From Rhizomys pruinosus (taxonomy: Eukaryota; Chordata; Mammalia; Rodentia; Spalacidae), in the NCBI GenBank assembly GCA_009823505.1, contig VZQC01006876.1, positions 1,535,062-1,599,061 on the forward strand: DNA of 64,000 bases. The letters run 5' to 3'. The notes beneath the pieces were generated by a model. That model ran no database searches. It had not been told where the DNA came from and saw only the letters and a list, made by a program, of their open reading frames with translations. Shown here one piece after another: positions 1-11,427 of the stretch. The position numbers were made by a program, and so were the translations under genes. How positions within the stretch are numbered: position 1 is the stretch's first letter; each line of letters opens with the position of its first letter.

Positions 1-42
<42 letters not shown>
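1..42. repeat. (TA)n/(TG)n microsatellite
   Basis: Short run of TA followed by about 16 TG units. Simple dinucleotide repeat with no coding meaning. The stretch from 43 to 224 shows nothing I recognise. Confidence 0.95.
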
Positions 43-43
<1 letters not shown>

Positions 44-224
44 TAAACTAGTAGAGTATAAACTATTTCTAAATCATAAGTCATTGGGGGCGAAATGATG
101 GCAATCTTTCATAAATAAGAAAACCCAAAGCCAGTGGCCACTTTTGGGTCTGTAGTAGCCAGTCTGCTGAGAATTATGCATGCGCAGAGCTTGTCCCTCA
201 TCAACCTAACTTGCCCTAGGCAGT

Positions 225-341
225 TAGCCCCAGCTGTCCTGGAACTCACTCTGTAGACCAGGCTGGCCTTGAACTCACAAAGATCTGCCTGCCTCTGCCT
301 CCCAAGTTCTAGGATTAAAGTCGTGCACCACCACGCCCGGC
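225..341 (-). repeat. B1 SINE, truncated
   Basis: Antisense B1 (7SL-derived): the core word 'gaccaggctggccttgaact' and the terminal 'ccacgcccggc' are present. The 3' A-rich end and the part that reads 'gagacagggtct' in antisense are missing. The following stretch 342-2,885 is unique sequence apart from a poly-A run at about 1,495-1,511; I see no gene in it. Confidence 0.9.
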
Positions 342-2889
342 AGTAGCTTCTTTTCTCTGGCTGACTACACCAAAAAGCAGGCCTGCAAGGAAATACTTCA
401 GCAAAGAGATGGTATGTTGTGTGTGCTGGTTACAATAGTGGTATGGCTGGATAAATAGAGTTACTGCACTGGCATCAGCAAGGAGAATAAGCCAATCCAA
501 ACACTAAGAAGAAATGGTCTTTGCTGGCATGAAAGAAGTCGTGTGAAGATTTTTAGGAAGCCCCAGCTATGTGTGCCAAGGAGGATCCAGATGCGCTTGC
601 ATCAAACAGTTGGTTCCTTATGAAGTCACGGAAAGCCAAATGACTATTAGATGTTGCAGAGATGGCCGCCAACTTAGACATAGTGAACTGGTTCACCCAA
701 TTCCTTTTTCACTGGACGAGCCTGTTTTCTTCCCAGTGCTGATGAGTAGTCTTCCAGCCCCTGTCATTACATGGACATTGTTACCAACATGGCCTCTCTA
801 TGCCAGGATGCTTCTCTGCAACCCTACCTCATACCACAATGATCCAGGGAAGAAAATGAACCACAACATCATCTTTTACCAATGTCTGTACTGACATCAT
901 TTTTTTTGTTCTAAGATAGGAAATACTATCAGGAGGCCACTTTCTAAATATGAAAAATTGAGTTTCTGGAACCTGCTCTTCACACAGACCCCTTTGGGAA
1001 GGGCACTGGAATGGGCAAACATTTCTTTCTTCGTCCTCTTAGCTCTGTTTCCTAGGGCCTTTTCACATCGATTCAATACTAAGCGAAAAACAAACCAGCC
1101 AAAACAAGCACTTAAAAACTAGGATGTCACAGTGCCCATGGCTCTTGGCTCACTCTGGTTTTTCTCTACTCTAGCTACATCAATGACATTCCTAGAATGA
1201 CCCTGTGGAAACATGTGTCCCATAGATGTCACAGGCAGTCTGCGGTTCAGGGAAAAGTTATATATGATTTCCTTCTGGACTAAGCGGATTTTCCACTTAA
1301 TGTTTTAATTACTAGCCTTTTAATTATGGTCAGATTTAATGGCGTGAAGATAGTTTCTCTGTACTTTCTCTTCTCTCTGTGTTATATTCCTCAGTCCTGG
1401 TCTTCTCAGGATACTAATTCACACATTACTAATCCACACCTCCTACTTCCAAAGGTGTTTCACTCTTTAGCCATTGACTAGTAGGTCTAAGATCAAAAAA
1501 AAAAAAAAAAAGGACCAATCCCATGCTTTAGTAGGAAAGCACATCCAAACATTAGGTAGTAAAATTCTTAGTACAATTTTTGCCAAGCCACCCCAGTAAA
1601 GAGCACCTTCTTGGCTTAGTCCTAACAGTGGCTACCTTTATGCTATCCACTCAAGGAGCCATGATAGTGAATACCTTTATGTTGTTCTTGGGTCAGTTCT
1701 TGCTCTTAACATGTGAGATTTGGGTTTAAATGCCTTTGAGTAAATGCTGATCTCCACCATCACAAACCATTGCCGACCTTGCTTCTGGGCTGGGCATATC
1801 AGAGTCATAGGGAGAAGGTGCTTCCCCAAAGCCAAGATCACAAGTGTGCTGCCCTCTGCTCTCTTCTCCCCTGTGGGGCTACATACAAACCTTGGGTATG
1901 CTTTCTGCTAGGCTACATGGAGAGCTGGAGTGTTTCCCTGAATCTTGATGGGGATGAGGACAGCATCTGCGACCAGTCTGCAGGACAGATCCCTCAGCTT
2001 CCCTTCTATGGCTCTTAGAGAGTTTGTTATGGAAGACGAATCTGAAGGTCCTTTCAAGAAACTGATTTTATTTTCCTCTGGCTGCTTTTGCTTTCCTTTC
2101 CATGGAACAGTTTCTCAAAAAGGACAAAGCATTTCTCAATCATGTGCTGGAGTAAAGAGTTGCAGAATGTGTTCATGAATCCTAACAGTGCCCTGTTTTA
2201 TATAATCAAGATGGCTGCTGGCCAGGCCTACCAAGGGACAAGCATTTAAAAAATGAGGGTGTAGATATTAAAGCCAAAAGAAACTGCTTTTTGTTTCCCT
2301 CATGCATAAAAACTACAATTTATTGAGGAGAATTTCAGTGAGTGTAAACAGTGTTCAGAAATCTGAGAACAATTGCTATCCTGGGAATAGTCTGGTCACC
2401 CAGATGGGATAGTGCCAGGAGGGGCTAACGTGAAAGAACTAGCCCTCAGGTCTAAGGTCTGTGTCAAGTGTGACACCTTTCTTGCCCACTCAATTTCACT
2501 AACCAAAATCTGATTAGTAAGTTTTTGCCCTTCTATTTACAAAGAAGTATGCCAGTTGATAATATAATCCTTCTCTCCATGAAAAAACCACCTTCACAAG
2601 TGCTTTTGTTTCTTTGAATGAATCCTCTTGATTTAGGACCATTTTTAGTTTTGGCCATCTATGTTGGCCTTTAAATAGTACTGATATGTCCTTGAACTCT
2701 TGAGCACATCTGCTATCTGTGGTGGGGAGTCTCCCAGTGTATTCTTATCAAGGGGTTGGTAAGGATCCTGGGAGGACATACAACTAAAAACACTGCAGAA
2801 ATGACCACTGTCTTGGACTCAGGGTAAAGTGTCACATGATTTCCTTCATTATCAGAGACGCCTTTGCTTCCTAGTTTTTGGCTAGTGGC

Positions 2890-3100
2890 TGTGCTGGGTG
2901 GCTTCAGTTGTCAACTTGACATCCCTGGGATGAAGGAACCTCAGTTAGGGAACTTCCACTGTTGAACTGATCTGTGGCTTATCTATGAACATTTTGTTGA
3001 TTGTTGATGATATGTGTGGTGTCACCCCTGGGCAGGTGGTTGAGTTGTATGAGAAGAAATATTAGTCCCTTCCGGGATTAGGCCCACTGATCTGCTTATG
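2890..3100. repeat. old rodent interspersed repeat (LTR-like)
   Basis: Contains the block around 'gttgtcaacttgacatcc', familiar from a common, old rodent medium-reiterated repeat. Related sequence in the opposite orientation seems to occur at 14,725-15,070 and 23,465-23,770 in this window. I cannot name the family from sequence alone. Confidence 0.4.
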
Positions 3101-3334
3101 TTCCAAATCAGCCTGACAATTACACCTCTCATCACTCATCAAAGAAGCTTCTTTTTGCAACAGATGGGGACTAGTACAACTGGTCAAACACAGAAAATAA
3201 ATGACCGTGAGGACCCAGACTTAAGTGACACATCTACAATCCAACCTCTACACCTAAGGCTCAGAGAACCTCACAGAAGAGGGGGTAGAGAGATTCTAAG
3301 AGCCAGAGGGAGAGGACACCTGGTCCTAGTCAAT

Positions 3335-3795
3335 GCATTCTAGACATGATAGAGAATCTATACCTATGAAATCTCCGTAGTATGATAGTCTAAAAAGATC
3401 TGGATAAAGACAAAAAGAGTTGACATGTCAAGGTGGACAGGGAAAATTTCACAGAGTCCCTCCTAAAGATGAAGAGCTACAGGCAATCAATGGATGCTGA
3501 CAGAGGGAGAATCAGATTCCTCCAGGGATTAGCTACCTTAATACCAATCTAATCCCAAGTGGACAGGCCTAAACACAAGTACACATGAGTACCATTAAAT
3601 GGACTCAGTGCAGTTTACATTTATACGTGCATATGTCTATATATTCTTATAAATGTATGTATATGTGACAATAATAATCAAAGCAGAAGATGATAAATTG
3701 ACAGAGTGGGGAGGATGTGGAAAGAGTTGGAGTACGACTGGGAGGGATGGAAATAATGCAAATATAATAAAATTATATAAGAGACTCTCGAAGAA
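3335..3795 (+). repeat. L1 3' end fragment (old, sense)
   Basis: Purine-rich, AT-rich tail resembling the end of an old rodent (Lx-like) L1 3' UTR: 'ggaggatgtgg' and 'gggagggatgg' blocks followed by 'aataaaattatataag'. No ORF2 is present. The assignment rests on general character, not on an alignment. Confidence 0.45.
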
Positions 3796-3991
3796 AGGAA
3801 AGAAAGAGAAGGACACATGGTGTGCATCTGTAATCCTAACACTGGGAAGACTGGAGGACCCCTAGGCTTTACTCTCCAGCCATTCCAGCTGAATTGGTGA
3901 GCTCCAGGTTGAGAGATCTTATCTCAAAAGTAACATGGAGTGAAATTCAGGAAGACACCTGCCATGTCTTTGAATTTGAATCAGCGCCCCC

Positions 3992-3993
<2 letters not shown>

Positions 3994-4028
<35 letters not shown>
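3994..4028. repeat. (CA)n microsatellite
   Basis: About 17 CA units. The His-Thr-rich open frames across it are translations of this repeat, not genes. Confidence 0.95.
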
Positions 4029-4030
<2 letters not shown>

Positions 4031-4300
4031 CTCCAAGTATTTGGACGCTTGGTCCCCAATTCATGGCACTGTCTGGGGAGGGTTATGTAGCCTTCAGGAG
4101 GTGTGGCTATACTACAGGAAGCACATCACTGGGGGGCAGGGTGTGATAGTTGAAAGCTACATCCCACTTCTGGTTTGTCTCTCTCTACTTCCTATGCCTG
4201 CTTAAGGATGTAAGTGCTTCACTTTCAGCTCCAGCTGCCTGCTGCCTTAGCTCCACACCATGATGGACACTCAGCCACTGTAAGCAAAATAAACGCTTCC
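4031..4300 (+). repeat. rodent LTR-like repeat ending in a polyadenylation signal
   Basis: Begins 'ggctccaagtatttggacgc' and ends with 'catgatggacac' and 'aataaacgcttcctc', an arrangement familiar from an abundant rodent medium-reiterated repeat. A B1 is inserted just after the signal. A related, more decayed copy may lie at 55,385-55,600. Family name not assigned. Confidence 0.5.
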
Positions 4301-4302
4301 TC

Positions 4303-4450
4303 TTTTTTTTTTTTTTTGTCTTTTTGAGACAGGGTCTCCCTTTAGTCCCAGCTGGCCTGGATCTCACTATGTAGACCAGGCTGGCCTTGAACTCACAGAG
4401 ATCTGCCTGCTTCCCGAGTGCTGGGATTAAAGGCATGCCCACCACACCCC
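4303..4450 (-). repeat. B1 SINE
   Basis: Full-length antisense B1 starting with a T run, then 'gtctttttgagacagggtct', the core 'gaccaggctggccttgaact' and the 5' end 'accacacccc'. It abuts the AATAAA of the preceding repeat. Confidence 0.92.
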
Positions 4451-4689
4451 GTTATCACTTCCTTCTATATGTTGACTGTATCATGGAGCCCAGTACAGGT
4501 AGATCAAGACAGGACATGGTGCTTACTGGACCTCATTTGGTGACTATGGGAAGGGAAGTCCCTAGTATGGAGCACAAGGGCAGAACTGATGGTGGTTTGG
4601 GTTTGCCAAGAAGGGGCCCTTCAAACATGACATCTTTCAGCCTAATAAAGAAAAAAAAATCATAAGCCGAAGATGTTAAAACCTATGAT

Positions 4690-4978
4690 ACATGTGGCAT
4701 GCATATGTGCATATTTTGGAGTGATGGATATTAGAAGGAATAACAACAGCAAGACTGGGTCAAAGAACTGACTGAAATGGTGAACTTCTGCTTGAAACAA
4801 TAAACTTCTGCATCAAGAATTTTGAGAAAGACTGAGAAAAAGATGAAAAACATGTTTGGCAGAATGCATGAGCTCTGGTGGGGCGGGGTGGGCAGGGAAG
4901 GGGACACAGGTCTAGATTTGATTTGAAATTTTATATGAAATGCACAAAGCTTCAATAAAAATTGGCTTTCAAAAAAAA
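4690..4978 (+). repeat. L1 3' UTR (sense)
   Basis: Sense 3' UTR ending in 'gcacaaagcttcaataaaa' plus a short A run. It is the reverse complement counterpart of the 3' ends at 41,763 and 63,340, including the G-rich tract 'ggtggggcggggtgggcagg'. ORF2 is absent (5'-truncated insertion). Confidence 0.8.
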
Positions 4979-5089
4979 GTTGTGGTGAGGACAGACTGTG
5001 TGTGCATGAAGCTTTCTGGGTTGAGCAGTGATAGGCAATGGGTACAGGGCTTCTTTTAAGTGGTTACAATCACATTCTAAAATAAAAAT

Positions 5090-5501
5090 ATGACGTATTT
5101 ACCCAAATTCATATACAGATTCAATACAATCCCAATTAAAATCCCCAAGACTTTCTTCACATGCTTGGAAAAAAATCCTTAAATTCATATGGAAAAACAA
5201 AAGACCCTGACTAGACAAAACAACCCTGAGTGAAAAGAGCAATACAGGGGGATCTCTATACCAGACTTCAAACTATACTACAGGGTTATAGTCATAAAAA
5301 CAGCCTGGCACTGGCACAAAAACAGAGCTGTAGACCAATGGAACAAAACCAAAGATCCAAACTTGAGCACATACAATTTCAGCCACCTCATATTTGACAA
5401 GGGGGCCAAAAAGACTCAATGGAGGAAAGACAGCATCTTCAGCAAGTGGTGTTGGCAAAACTGGATCACCTCTTGTAGAAGAATAAAATTAAACCCCTAC
5501 C
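5090..5501 (+). pseudogene. L1 ORF2 fragment (sense)
   Basis: Remnant of L1 ORF2 (endonuclease-reverse transcriptase polyprotein) from the region downstream of the RT domain, retrotransposon-derived and not a host gene. Read on the plus strand it carries the L1-typical run with a DKG-x-KKTQW-like block at about 5,395-5,425, followed by a conserved tryptophan-rich stretch. Open only in short pieces. It is the best in-window comparator for the corrupted L1 at 45.5 kb. A B3 SINE separates it from an L1 piece in opposite orientation. Confidence 0.85.
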
Positions 5502-5742
5502 TTTTTTTTTTTTATTAATTTCTGTATGTGTATGAATGTACTGTCTGCATGCAGGTTTGTGCACTCGTGTCGTGCAATGCCGCGGAGGTCAGAAGCGGGT
5601 CTCGGATTCCCCTGGAACTGGAGTTCTCCTGGAATTGGAGTTTCAGACGGTTCTCAGCCGCCATGTGGGTGCTGGGGATCGAACCCGGGTCCTCTGTAAG
5701 AGCGGTCGGCGCTCTTAACCGCTAGGCCATCTCTCCAGCCCC
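5502..5742 (-). repeat. B3/B2-type SINE, subfamily with internal duplication
   Basis: Antisense tRNA-derived SINE: T-rich tail, then 'gtactgtctgcatgcagg', the doubled segment 'ggaactggagttctcctgga', and the tRNA-related head ending 'ggccatctctccagcccc'. It keeps many CpGs (for example 'aaccgctaggcc'), consistent with a fairly young copy. Confidence 0.93.
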
Positions 5743-5743
5743 C

Positions 5744-6056
5744 ACTTTGATTATTTCTTTCACTGTAAAGAAGCTTTTTGGTTTAATGATGTCCCATTTG
5801 TTTTTGTTGATTGTTGATCTCATTTCCTGCCCAAATGTTGTCTGGTTTAAAAAAGTCTTTCCCTACACTTATGTTTTGTAGGTTACTGCAAATGTTTTCT
5901 TACATAATTTTCAGAGTCTCAGGTTTTGCACTGAGGTCTTTGATCTATTTGAAGTTGATTTTTGTACTGGGTAAATGTTAGGGGTTTAATTTTATTCTTT
6001 TACAAGCAGTGATCCAGTTTTGCCAGCACTATTTGTCTTTCCNGGAAATTCCATTT
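5744..6056 (-). pseudogene. L1 ORF2 fragment (antisense)
   Basis: Antisense ORF2 from the part overlapping and following the 5,090-5,501 piece: 'gatccagttttgccagcact' here pairs with the sense block near 5,450. The two are therefore separate L1 copies in opposite orientation, not one interrupted element. One undetermined base (n) lies at 6,043. Confidence 0.8.
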
Positions 6057-7065
6057 TTTTCTCCAACTTGTATTGCTTCAATATATATACATACATACAC
6101 ATATCACCTGAGTTGGAGAATTTTGTTTGTTTCTTTCTTTCTTTCTTTCTTTCTTCTTTTTTCATTTTTTTTTACCAAAAGATGTCCTGTTCTCCCCAAG
6201 GAAGTGCTTGAATGTTTCACCTTGTCAAACTCAAACAACCATCAATCCTGCCCCTGTGCTCCACACTGGGGTCCCTCCCCCCACATGGTCACCCAAATCA
6301 GGTCCAACAAGCATGTGTCCTGTCTTGATCTTCCTGGCCTCCATGACAGCCTGGGTAGTCCAACAATGTCAGAGGCTGAAATCCCAGTAGCCACTCAGTC
6401 CACAAGCTGGATATCTCAGTAGTCCCCATCTGGTATTGAAGGTTTGGAGGATTCTCAAGTTTTATATCTGAAGTACAATTCTCAGACCTTAGTGATTATT
6501 TATTTCTGGTTATACTTTCCTTTTGGATTCTTAAGGCCATACAATTAGCCCAGATTAACCAAGGTTTTTGTTTTCTCAAGGTCACTTGAGGATCTGGTCC
6601 TCAAGGGTCACTCAGGGTTTTTTTTTGAGGGGGGAACCCCTGGTTCCTTTTGGCTTTTCAACCACCAGTTCCATCTACTCGAGGACACAGTTATGTCTTG
6701 CTAGACCAGGCTTCTCTTTTTGAAGCATGAGCAGACTTTCCTCTTTATAGGCTGGACACTGGCTGAAGTCCCTTTAGTGGATCTCTAAGACCTCCCTGAA
6801 CAGGAAGACTGGTGACTCACATTTGCAGGACATTTCAAGAGATGCCTCCATGCATATTCCCTTGAGACTTAGTGGACCTCTGAGGACAAGGAACAAAGTT
6901 ATCCCTTAGGTCCCTCAGCCAAATTGGTATGGGTATTAAGTATGGTCATTAAGCACCCAGAAAGGCTAAGTTACACCAGCCTGATACATCACACCTATAC
7001 TAAAATTGTATCTTTTGAAAACAAACTGTGTATTATTTCTATATATTTCTTGATTCACCTTTAGG
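6057..7065 (-). repeat. L1 3' UTR (antisense), long subfamily form
   Basis: Shares order and wording with 39,890-41,330 and 62,530-63,285: 'ctccaacttgtattgc', an AT-rich microsatellite, (TTTC)n, a block around 'ggaagtgctt', 'cagattaaccaaggtttttg' and 'tctcaaggtcacttgaggat'. Three copies in one 64-kb window with neighbouring ORF2 sequence in two of them support assignment as an L1 3' UTR, not an independent element. Confidence 0.75.
6131..6160. repeat. (TTTC)n inside L1 3' UTR
   Basis: Tetranucleotide tract in the same relative position as (TTTC)n at about 62,653-62,678, so it was carried in by the L1 and did not arise independently here. Confidence 0.85.
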
Positions 7066-7935
7066 AAAAGACTTTCTAAATCAGACAGCAGCTACACAGG
7101 AAATAAGGTTGACAATTGACAAGTAAGACCTTATTAAACCCAAAAGTTTCTGTACAGCACAAGAAACAATCAGGGAAGTGAAGAGAAAACCCACAGAGTG
7201 GGAGGAAACCTTCACTGCTGATACATCTGATAGAACATTAACTTCTAGAATATATAAACTACTAAAAAAAAAGGTAAGAAAACAAATAACTCACTCAAAA
7301 GATGGAGCAAAGAGCTGAACAGAGACTTCACAAGTGAGGAAATAGAGATGGCTGAGAAACACCTTAAAAAGTGTTCAACATCACTAATAATTAAGGAAAT
7401 GCAAATTAAAACCACTTTAAGATATCATCTCACTCTGATAAGGCTGGCTAGGATCAAGAAAACAAATGATACCAAATGGTGGAGAGGTTGTGGGGAAAGG
7501 TGAACACTCATCCACTGCTGGTGGGAATGTAAACTTGTACAGCCACTATGGAAATCAGTGTGGGGAACCCTTAAAAGACTCAAAATGAGCCTACCACCTG
7601 ACCCAGCCATACCACTTCTGGGTATATACCCACAAGACTCATCCTACCTCAGAGATACATGTACAGCCATGTTTACTGCAGCTCTCTTCACAATAGCAAA
7701 GAGCTGGAACCAACCCAAGTGCCCCTCAACCAATGAGTAGATAGAGAAAATATGGTACTTCTACACAATGGAGTTCTATGCAGTGATAAAGAAATATGAT
7801 ATCATGAAATTTGCAGCTAAATGAATGGAAATAAAAGATATTATGTTAAGTGAAATAATACAGTCCCAGAAAAACAAAAGATGAATGGTATCTCTTATCT
7901 GTGGATGCTGCATCACAGATGGACCTGTAAAGCTT
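7066..7935 (+). pseudogene. L1 ORF2 3' part (sense)
   Basis: C-terminal region of L1 ORF2 in sense orientation, about 290 codons with several stops and frame changes. Recognisable blocks are the zinc-knuckle-proximal 'ctggtgggaatgtaa' at about 7,519, 'gggtatatacccacaaga' near 7,620 and 'acacaatggagttctatgca' near 7,765. A 60-residue piece remains open at 7,558-7,740. Useful as comparator for the corrupted stretch at 43.86-44.10 kb. Confidence 0.88.
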
Positions 7936-9009
7936 TTTCAAGTAAATTCCCTGAGATAAGAAAGCTCTAGATGATGCGGGGCTCTGAGCAGAGCCACCAT
8001 CAATGGAGGTTTTTAGGAGCATCTGCTTCATCTGTGTCAGGTAGGTGGATGCACATGTGTCAGATGGGAGTCCGGTATGTCCTCTTCTTGAAACATTTCT
8101 GTACTTTATGATAACATTTACCAGCTTGGACCCAGGAGGCTGCTGCATTCAAATGTCTACATTTTTACAATAAGCTGAGTCAAAGCCACTCAGGGTTAAA
8201 GGGTCTTCCACCTTGGGCTGGCCAAGGTCAGAGGCCCTGAGAGTTAAGGCGCAGTCCTGGCTTCTGCCACACTGGCCAAGTTTCTTCATCTAGTCCCTAC
8301 ATGGGGCATCAGCATGCTCATTTGGCTTGTCTCCCAGGCTGTCAGTGGAGGAATCATTCATCCGGAAGCAAGACCTTCCTAAGGCAATCTCTCTGGTGGC
8401 ACATCTCAGTGACACATTCCCTGAGAGCAAAGTGGTTTCTTTTCCAAATTCCCAACAGCAGTGTGTTCAATCAGAAATCATACAAGCAGGGAAAACTTTC
8501 CAGTAAATACATTTCCTAGCTCTAGGTTATATGAAGCCAGAGACCCAAGAATGCTCAGAGAAATACACCCTAAGTTCAGTGTAATGTGATTGGATGAGGA
8601 ATCTTCATCAATATTGTGAAACACCCCAAATAATTACCTTAGCTTAGGAAAACAACATTGGTTTTTGGAACCTGGCTTAATAACCTTTGGACTGTACTTT
8701 CTTTTAGTTCATCATTTCCTCGATGCATTACATAAATCCAGCAGTCCATAGAGATCTGATGAGAAGATATTTCCTGGATTATTTAGCAGAAAGTCCATTA
8801 TGACAGATGCTGTTGCAAAAGTAGATTCACAGTCATGGTGTTCTTTGCTTCCAGAATTGTTTCTCCTCAGGCCTTCTATAAGATTTCATGTTGGCAACAG
8901 CCTAAAGATGGCTTTTGTAGAAGAAAAAATAAAAACAAAAACAAAAAAAAAAGATGGCTTTTGTGAAGGGCCTTTTTGATTTAAGATAGCAAAACATATC
9001 TAACATAGG
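7936..9009. other. unique sequence, no gene seen
   Basis: No repeat, RNA gene or convincing reading frame recognised, apart from an A-rich run at about 8,922-8,952. The last bases precede the duplicated segment. Confidence 0.5.
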
Positions 9010-9401
9010 TTTGGACAGATAATCATCCTCACAGATAACAAATGGACACAGTCCAAATTTCTGTTCTGATATAGGAGATGCTGGTGACATGGGTAGGTTA
9101 TGTAGGTAGGCATGGAGGCCCGCCAACATGCCCAGGCAGTTGAACTTTAGAATGAACAAGCTGTTACTGCATTGCCTAGAGTAGAAGTTCCATGAGGAAG
9201 GACTCTTAGAAAGATTGCCAGAATCCTTTGATTTCTGAGGCAGGATAGCAGTGTCTTAAAATGGTCCATTTGATTTCATGAAGATATTCATCTACTGCTT
9301 TTCCAGAAGTAACACACAGCTAGTGGGACACTTGTTGCTAGCATTTACAGTGTCATGTTGATGACTTACTTGCTATCCAAATTCATAGCTGTTATATTTT
9401 T

Positions 9402-9563
9402 TTTCTTTTTTTTTTTTTTTGGTCTTTTTGAGACAGGGTCTCCCTGTAGCCCCAGCTGTCCTGGAACTCACTTTGTAGACCAGGCTGGCCTTGAACTCAC
9501 AAAGATCCACCTGCCTCTGCCTCCCAAGTGCTAGGATTAAAGGTGTGTACCACCACGCCCGGC
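9402..9563 (-). repeat. B1 SINE with target-site duplication
   Basis: Full-length antisense B1 ending 'ccaccacgcccggc', flanked by the 17-base direct repeat 'atagctgttatattttt' at 9,385-9,401 and 9,564-9,580. Copy B holds the same insertion at 12,169-12,330. Confidence 0.95.
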
Positions 9564-10230
9564 ATAGCTGTTATATTTTTACAGTAGCCTTCATTGCTCA
9601 GGTTGTTGGTGAAGATGTCAAGAGAAATGCTCTTTGGAATGTTCTTTTTCTCTGGATTGATGGATCTCTGAAGGACAGAGAACCATTTTGTTCTGGAGAG
9701 CTCAAAGTGGCCACAGTCTATGTCATGACTGGAACAACACACAAAATGTCATGACATTGGTGTTGCCTGCTTTCTCTGACTTCACACAGACAGCTTTCTG
9801 TCCACATGTCAATTCTTTCTAAACCTTAGCATCATTGCTGTTTTGCTTTGGCATCAGCAAAAAGATCATTGAATAGAAAAGAATGCCACTGTTGCCTCGA
9901 CAGGCTTCTTCAGAGCTCTGCCTGGCCTTCTGGCAGCAGAGTTCTGGAGCATACCAACAACCATATGCTACTAGGATTTCCCTGGCCCCAGGCCATTTTT
10001 GCAGGACTTTATCCAGGGCCAACAGTGGAGTGCTCCATCTCTATAGAGCTCTTGTGTTGTCCATCAGAGCCTCCCACTGTGCCCAAGTAGATGTAGCTGG
10101 CTCTGATGACCTCAGAGACAACCCTCCTAAGGCTACTACCTCAGAGAACCTAGAAGAGCATGGAGAGGGAACCTCTAGTCATCTTCCCTGTTGACTTACA
10201 GCAGAAGGAGACTACAAGGTTTACTCCAAG

Positions 10231-10236
10231 ATGGAA
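10231..10236. repeat. probable 6-bp target-site duplication, left side
   Basis: 'atggaa' immediately left of the LTR; the base after the solo LTR in copy B begins 'aaggaa' (13,376-13,381). Five of six bases match, and six is the usual class II ERV target size. Confidence 0.55.
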
Positions 10237-10608
10237 TGATGCCTTCGATTCTGACCAGCAGAAACAAAGCACCTCTAGCTCGTCCTTCTCAAAGCGGTTT
10301 ATTCAGACCTTTTACAGTATTTTTACTTCCTCTTTTCTTCTTCTTGTTCTTCTTCCCCCCAAGAACAGAAAGTCCCTCTATTTATCCCTCTCCACCTTCC
10401 CAGCCCAGGTTGCGTGGCCTCAGTCTATTGGTATCATCTGGCCTGATCTTGTATACAGGGTGCACCTGCACAACTCGAATAGTGGACGTGGCTTTACTTT
10501 GAGGTAGGAGGGACTCAGGTGTTGGTCATAAGACTCAGGTGTTAGCCATAAGACTTGGCTAAAGTCCCGGGCACCTTCTTGGGACTGTCGCCACACCCGC
10601 TCTCCACA
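10237..10608 (-). mobile_element. ERVK/IAP-like 3' LTR of a minus-strand provirus
   Basis: 372-bp LTR. On the minus strand it starts TGTGGAGAGCGGG at 10,608 and ends ...GGCATCA at 10,237 (TG...CA). A polyadenylation signal AATAAA lies in the 3' third, complementary to 'tttatt' near 10,299. It is the 3' LTR because a purine-rich tract abuts it on the internal side (10,609-10,622). It differs from the second LTR (13,004-13,375) at 9 positions. Confidence 0.88.
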
Positions 10609-10624
10609 TCTCCCCCTTCTTTAT
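10609..10624 (-). promoter_or_regulatory. polypurine tract of the provirus
   Basis: On the minus strand a run AAAGAAGGGGGAGA directly precedes the LTR's TGTGG. This is the plus-strand DNA primer site of retroviral replication and fixes the orientation and LTR boundary. Confidence 0.85.
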
Positions 10625-10837
10625 TATTTTAGCAGAGAGAATGCCTGTCTTAGGTAGCTCCGTGCAGCAATGCCCCTTACCCGTCATTGGGAGACAAACA
10701 GCACTAGTTTGTTCCCTGTCTTAGGTTGGTGGCATGCCCAGAGAGCTTTACCCGTCTTTGGCTACTTCTCTAGCATGCTAAGCCACACTTGAGGAGACTG
10801 TCCTGTCTCCACTGCTGCGCGTATTATGTTGACGAAA

Positions 10838-11128
10838 TCACAAACGGCACATGCACCAAAAGGCCAGGAAAATAGTGAGGACCAGGCATAGGGCAAGTCT
10901 GACAATTCCCGCCCATTCTTTCAGTCGTGAAGCAGCGGTAGTGATCCAGTTTGTCAGCCCATCAGCCAAGGACACATCCACTTTGGTGGAGTTGATGTGA
11001 GCGATAGATTGTCTGAGGTCCTGCAACATGCCATCAAGATCCCTAGACCATTTTCCTGTAAGATACTGAGACAGGTTACATGACAATTGAGCGGCGTAGC
11101 TGGCATTTACAAACGGTAATATTTCCAT
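10838..11128 (-). pseudogene. env: env transmembrane-subunit fragment, betaretrovirus-like
   Basis: 96-residue open frame on the minus strand. It resembles the C-terminal part of a retroviral envelope TM subunit: asparagine-linked glycosylation sequons in the first half (NAS, NLS, NST), a helical stretch, then one strongly hydrophobic segment at about residues 72-92 and a very short basic/cysteine tail before the stop. The position just upstream of the polypurine tract and 3' LTR is where env ends in a provirus. The N-terminal TM part and most of SU are missing or out of frame. It is a relic with no sign of function. Confidence 0.65.
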
Positions 11129-11427
11129 TCACATCCCAGCACATGCTGTTGCTCTGACTTCCATAAAACACAATGAACACAAAAGGATACCACATGCAAA
11201 CAGGCGTAGCTTAAAAGGAGACATTTGTTCCTGCAGCATATTGAGATACTGTGGACTCGAAAGATGTATTCCAACTAAAGCTTGCATTACCCTAGCCCCT
11301 GTCCTTTAGCATACTGAAAGCAGAAAAATTTGTACAACTACCATTTACCCCACACAGCAACCACACATTATATCCTGAGAATGATTTATTATGAGTTGTA
11401 CTAATATAAGGGGAAAATGTAAAATAC
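11129..11427 (-). pseudogene. degenerate env-like sequence joined to gag
   Basis: Minus-strand sequence between the gag stop and the env TM frame. A short frame (11,292-11,420) holds glycosylation-type motifs and cysteines (for example NGSCTN) that fit an envelope surface subunit, with stops on both sides. There is no protease, reverse transcriptase or integrase sequence between gag and env, so a deletion joins the nucleocapsid region to env. Confidence 0.5.

Larger units (their letters stand above)
9010..10236. repeat. duplicated flank, copy A (left of provirus)
   Basis: Base-for-base the same as 11,777-13,003 with a constant offset of 2,767 and no indel or substitution that I found by eye. 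It carries a B1 at 9,402-9,563. Its right end is the left flank of the ERVK 3' LTR. No gene recognised; the short open frames are repeated identically in copy B. Confidence 0.9.

Noticed and set aside
5528..5725. Recurring frames starting MYECTVCMQVC or MYCLHAGLC at several sites
   Set aside because: All are translations of the same B3/B2-type SINE.
9619..10194. Frames of 67-103 codons left of the provirus, possibly a processed pseudogene
   Set aside because: I could not match any of them to a known protein in either orientation, and the frames on both strands overlap fully.
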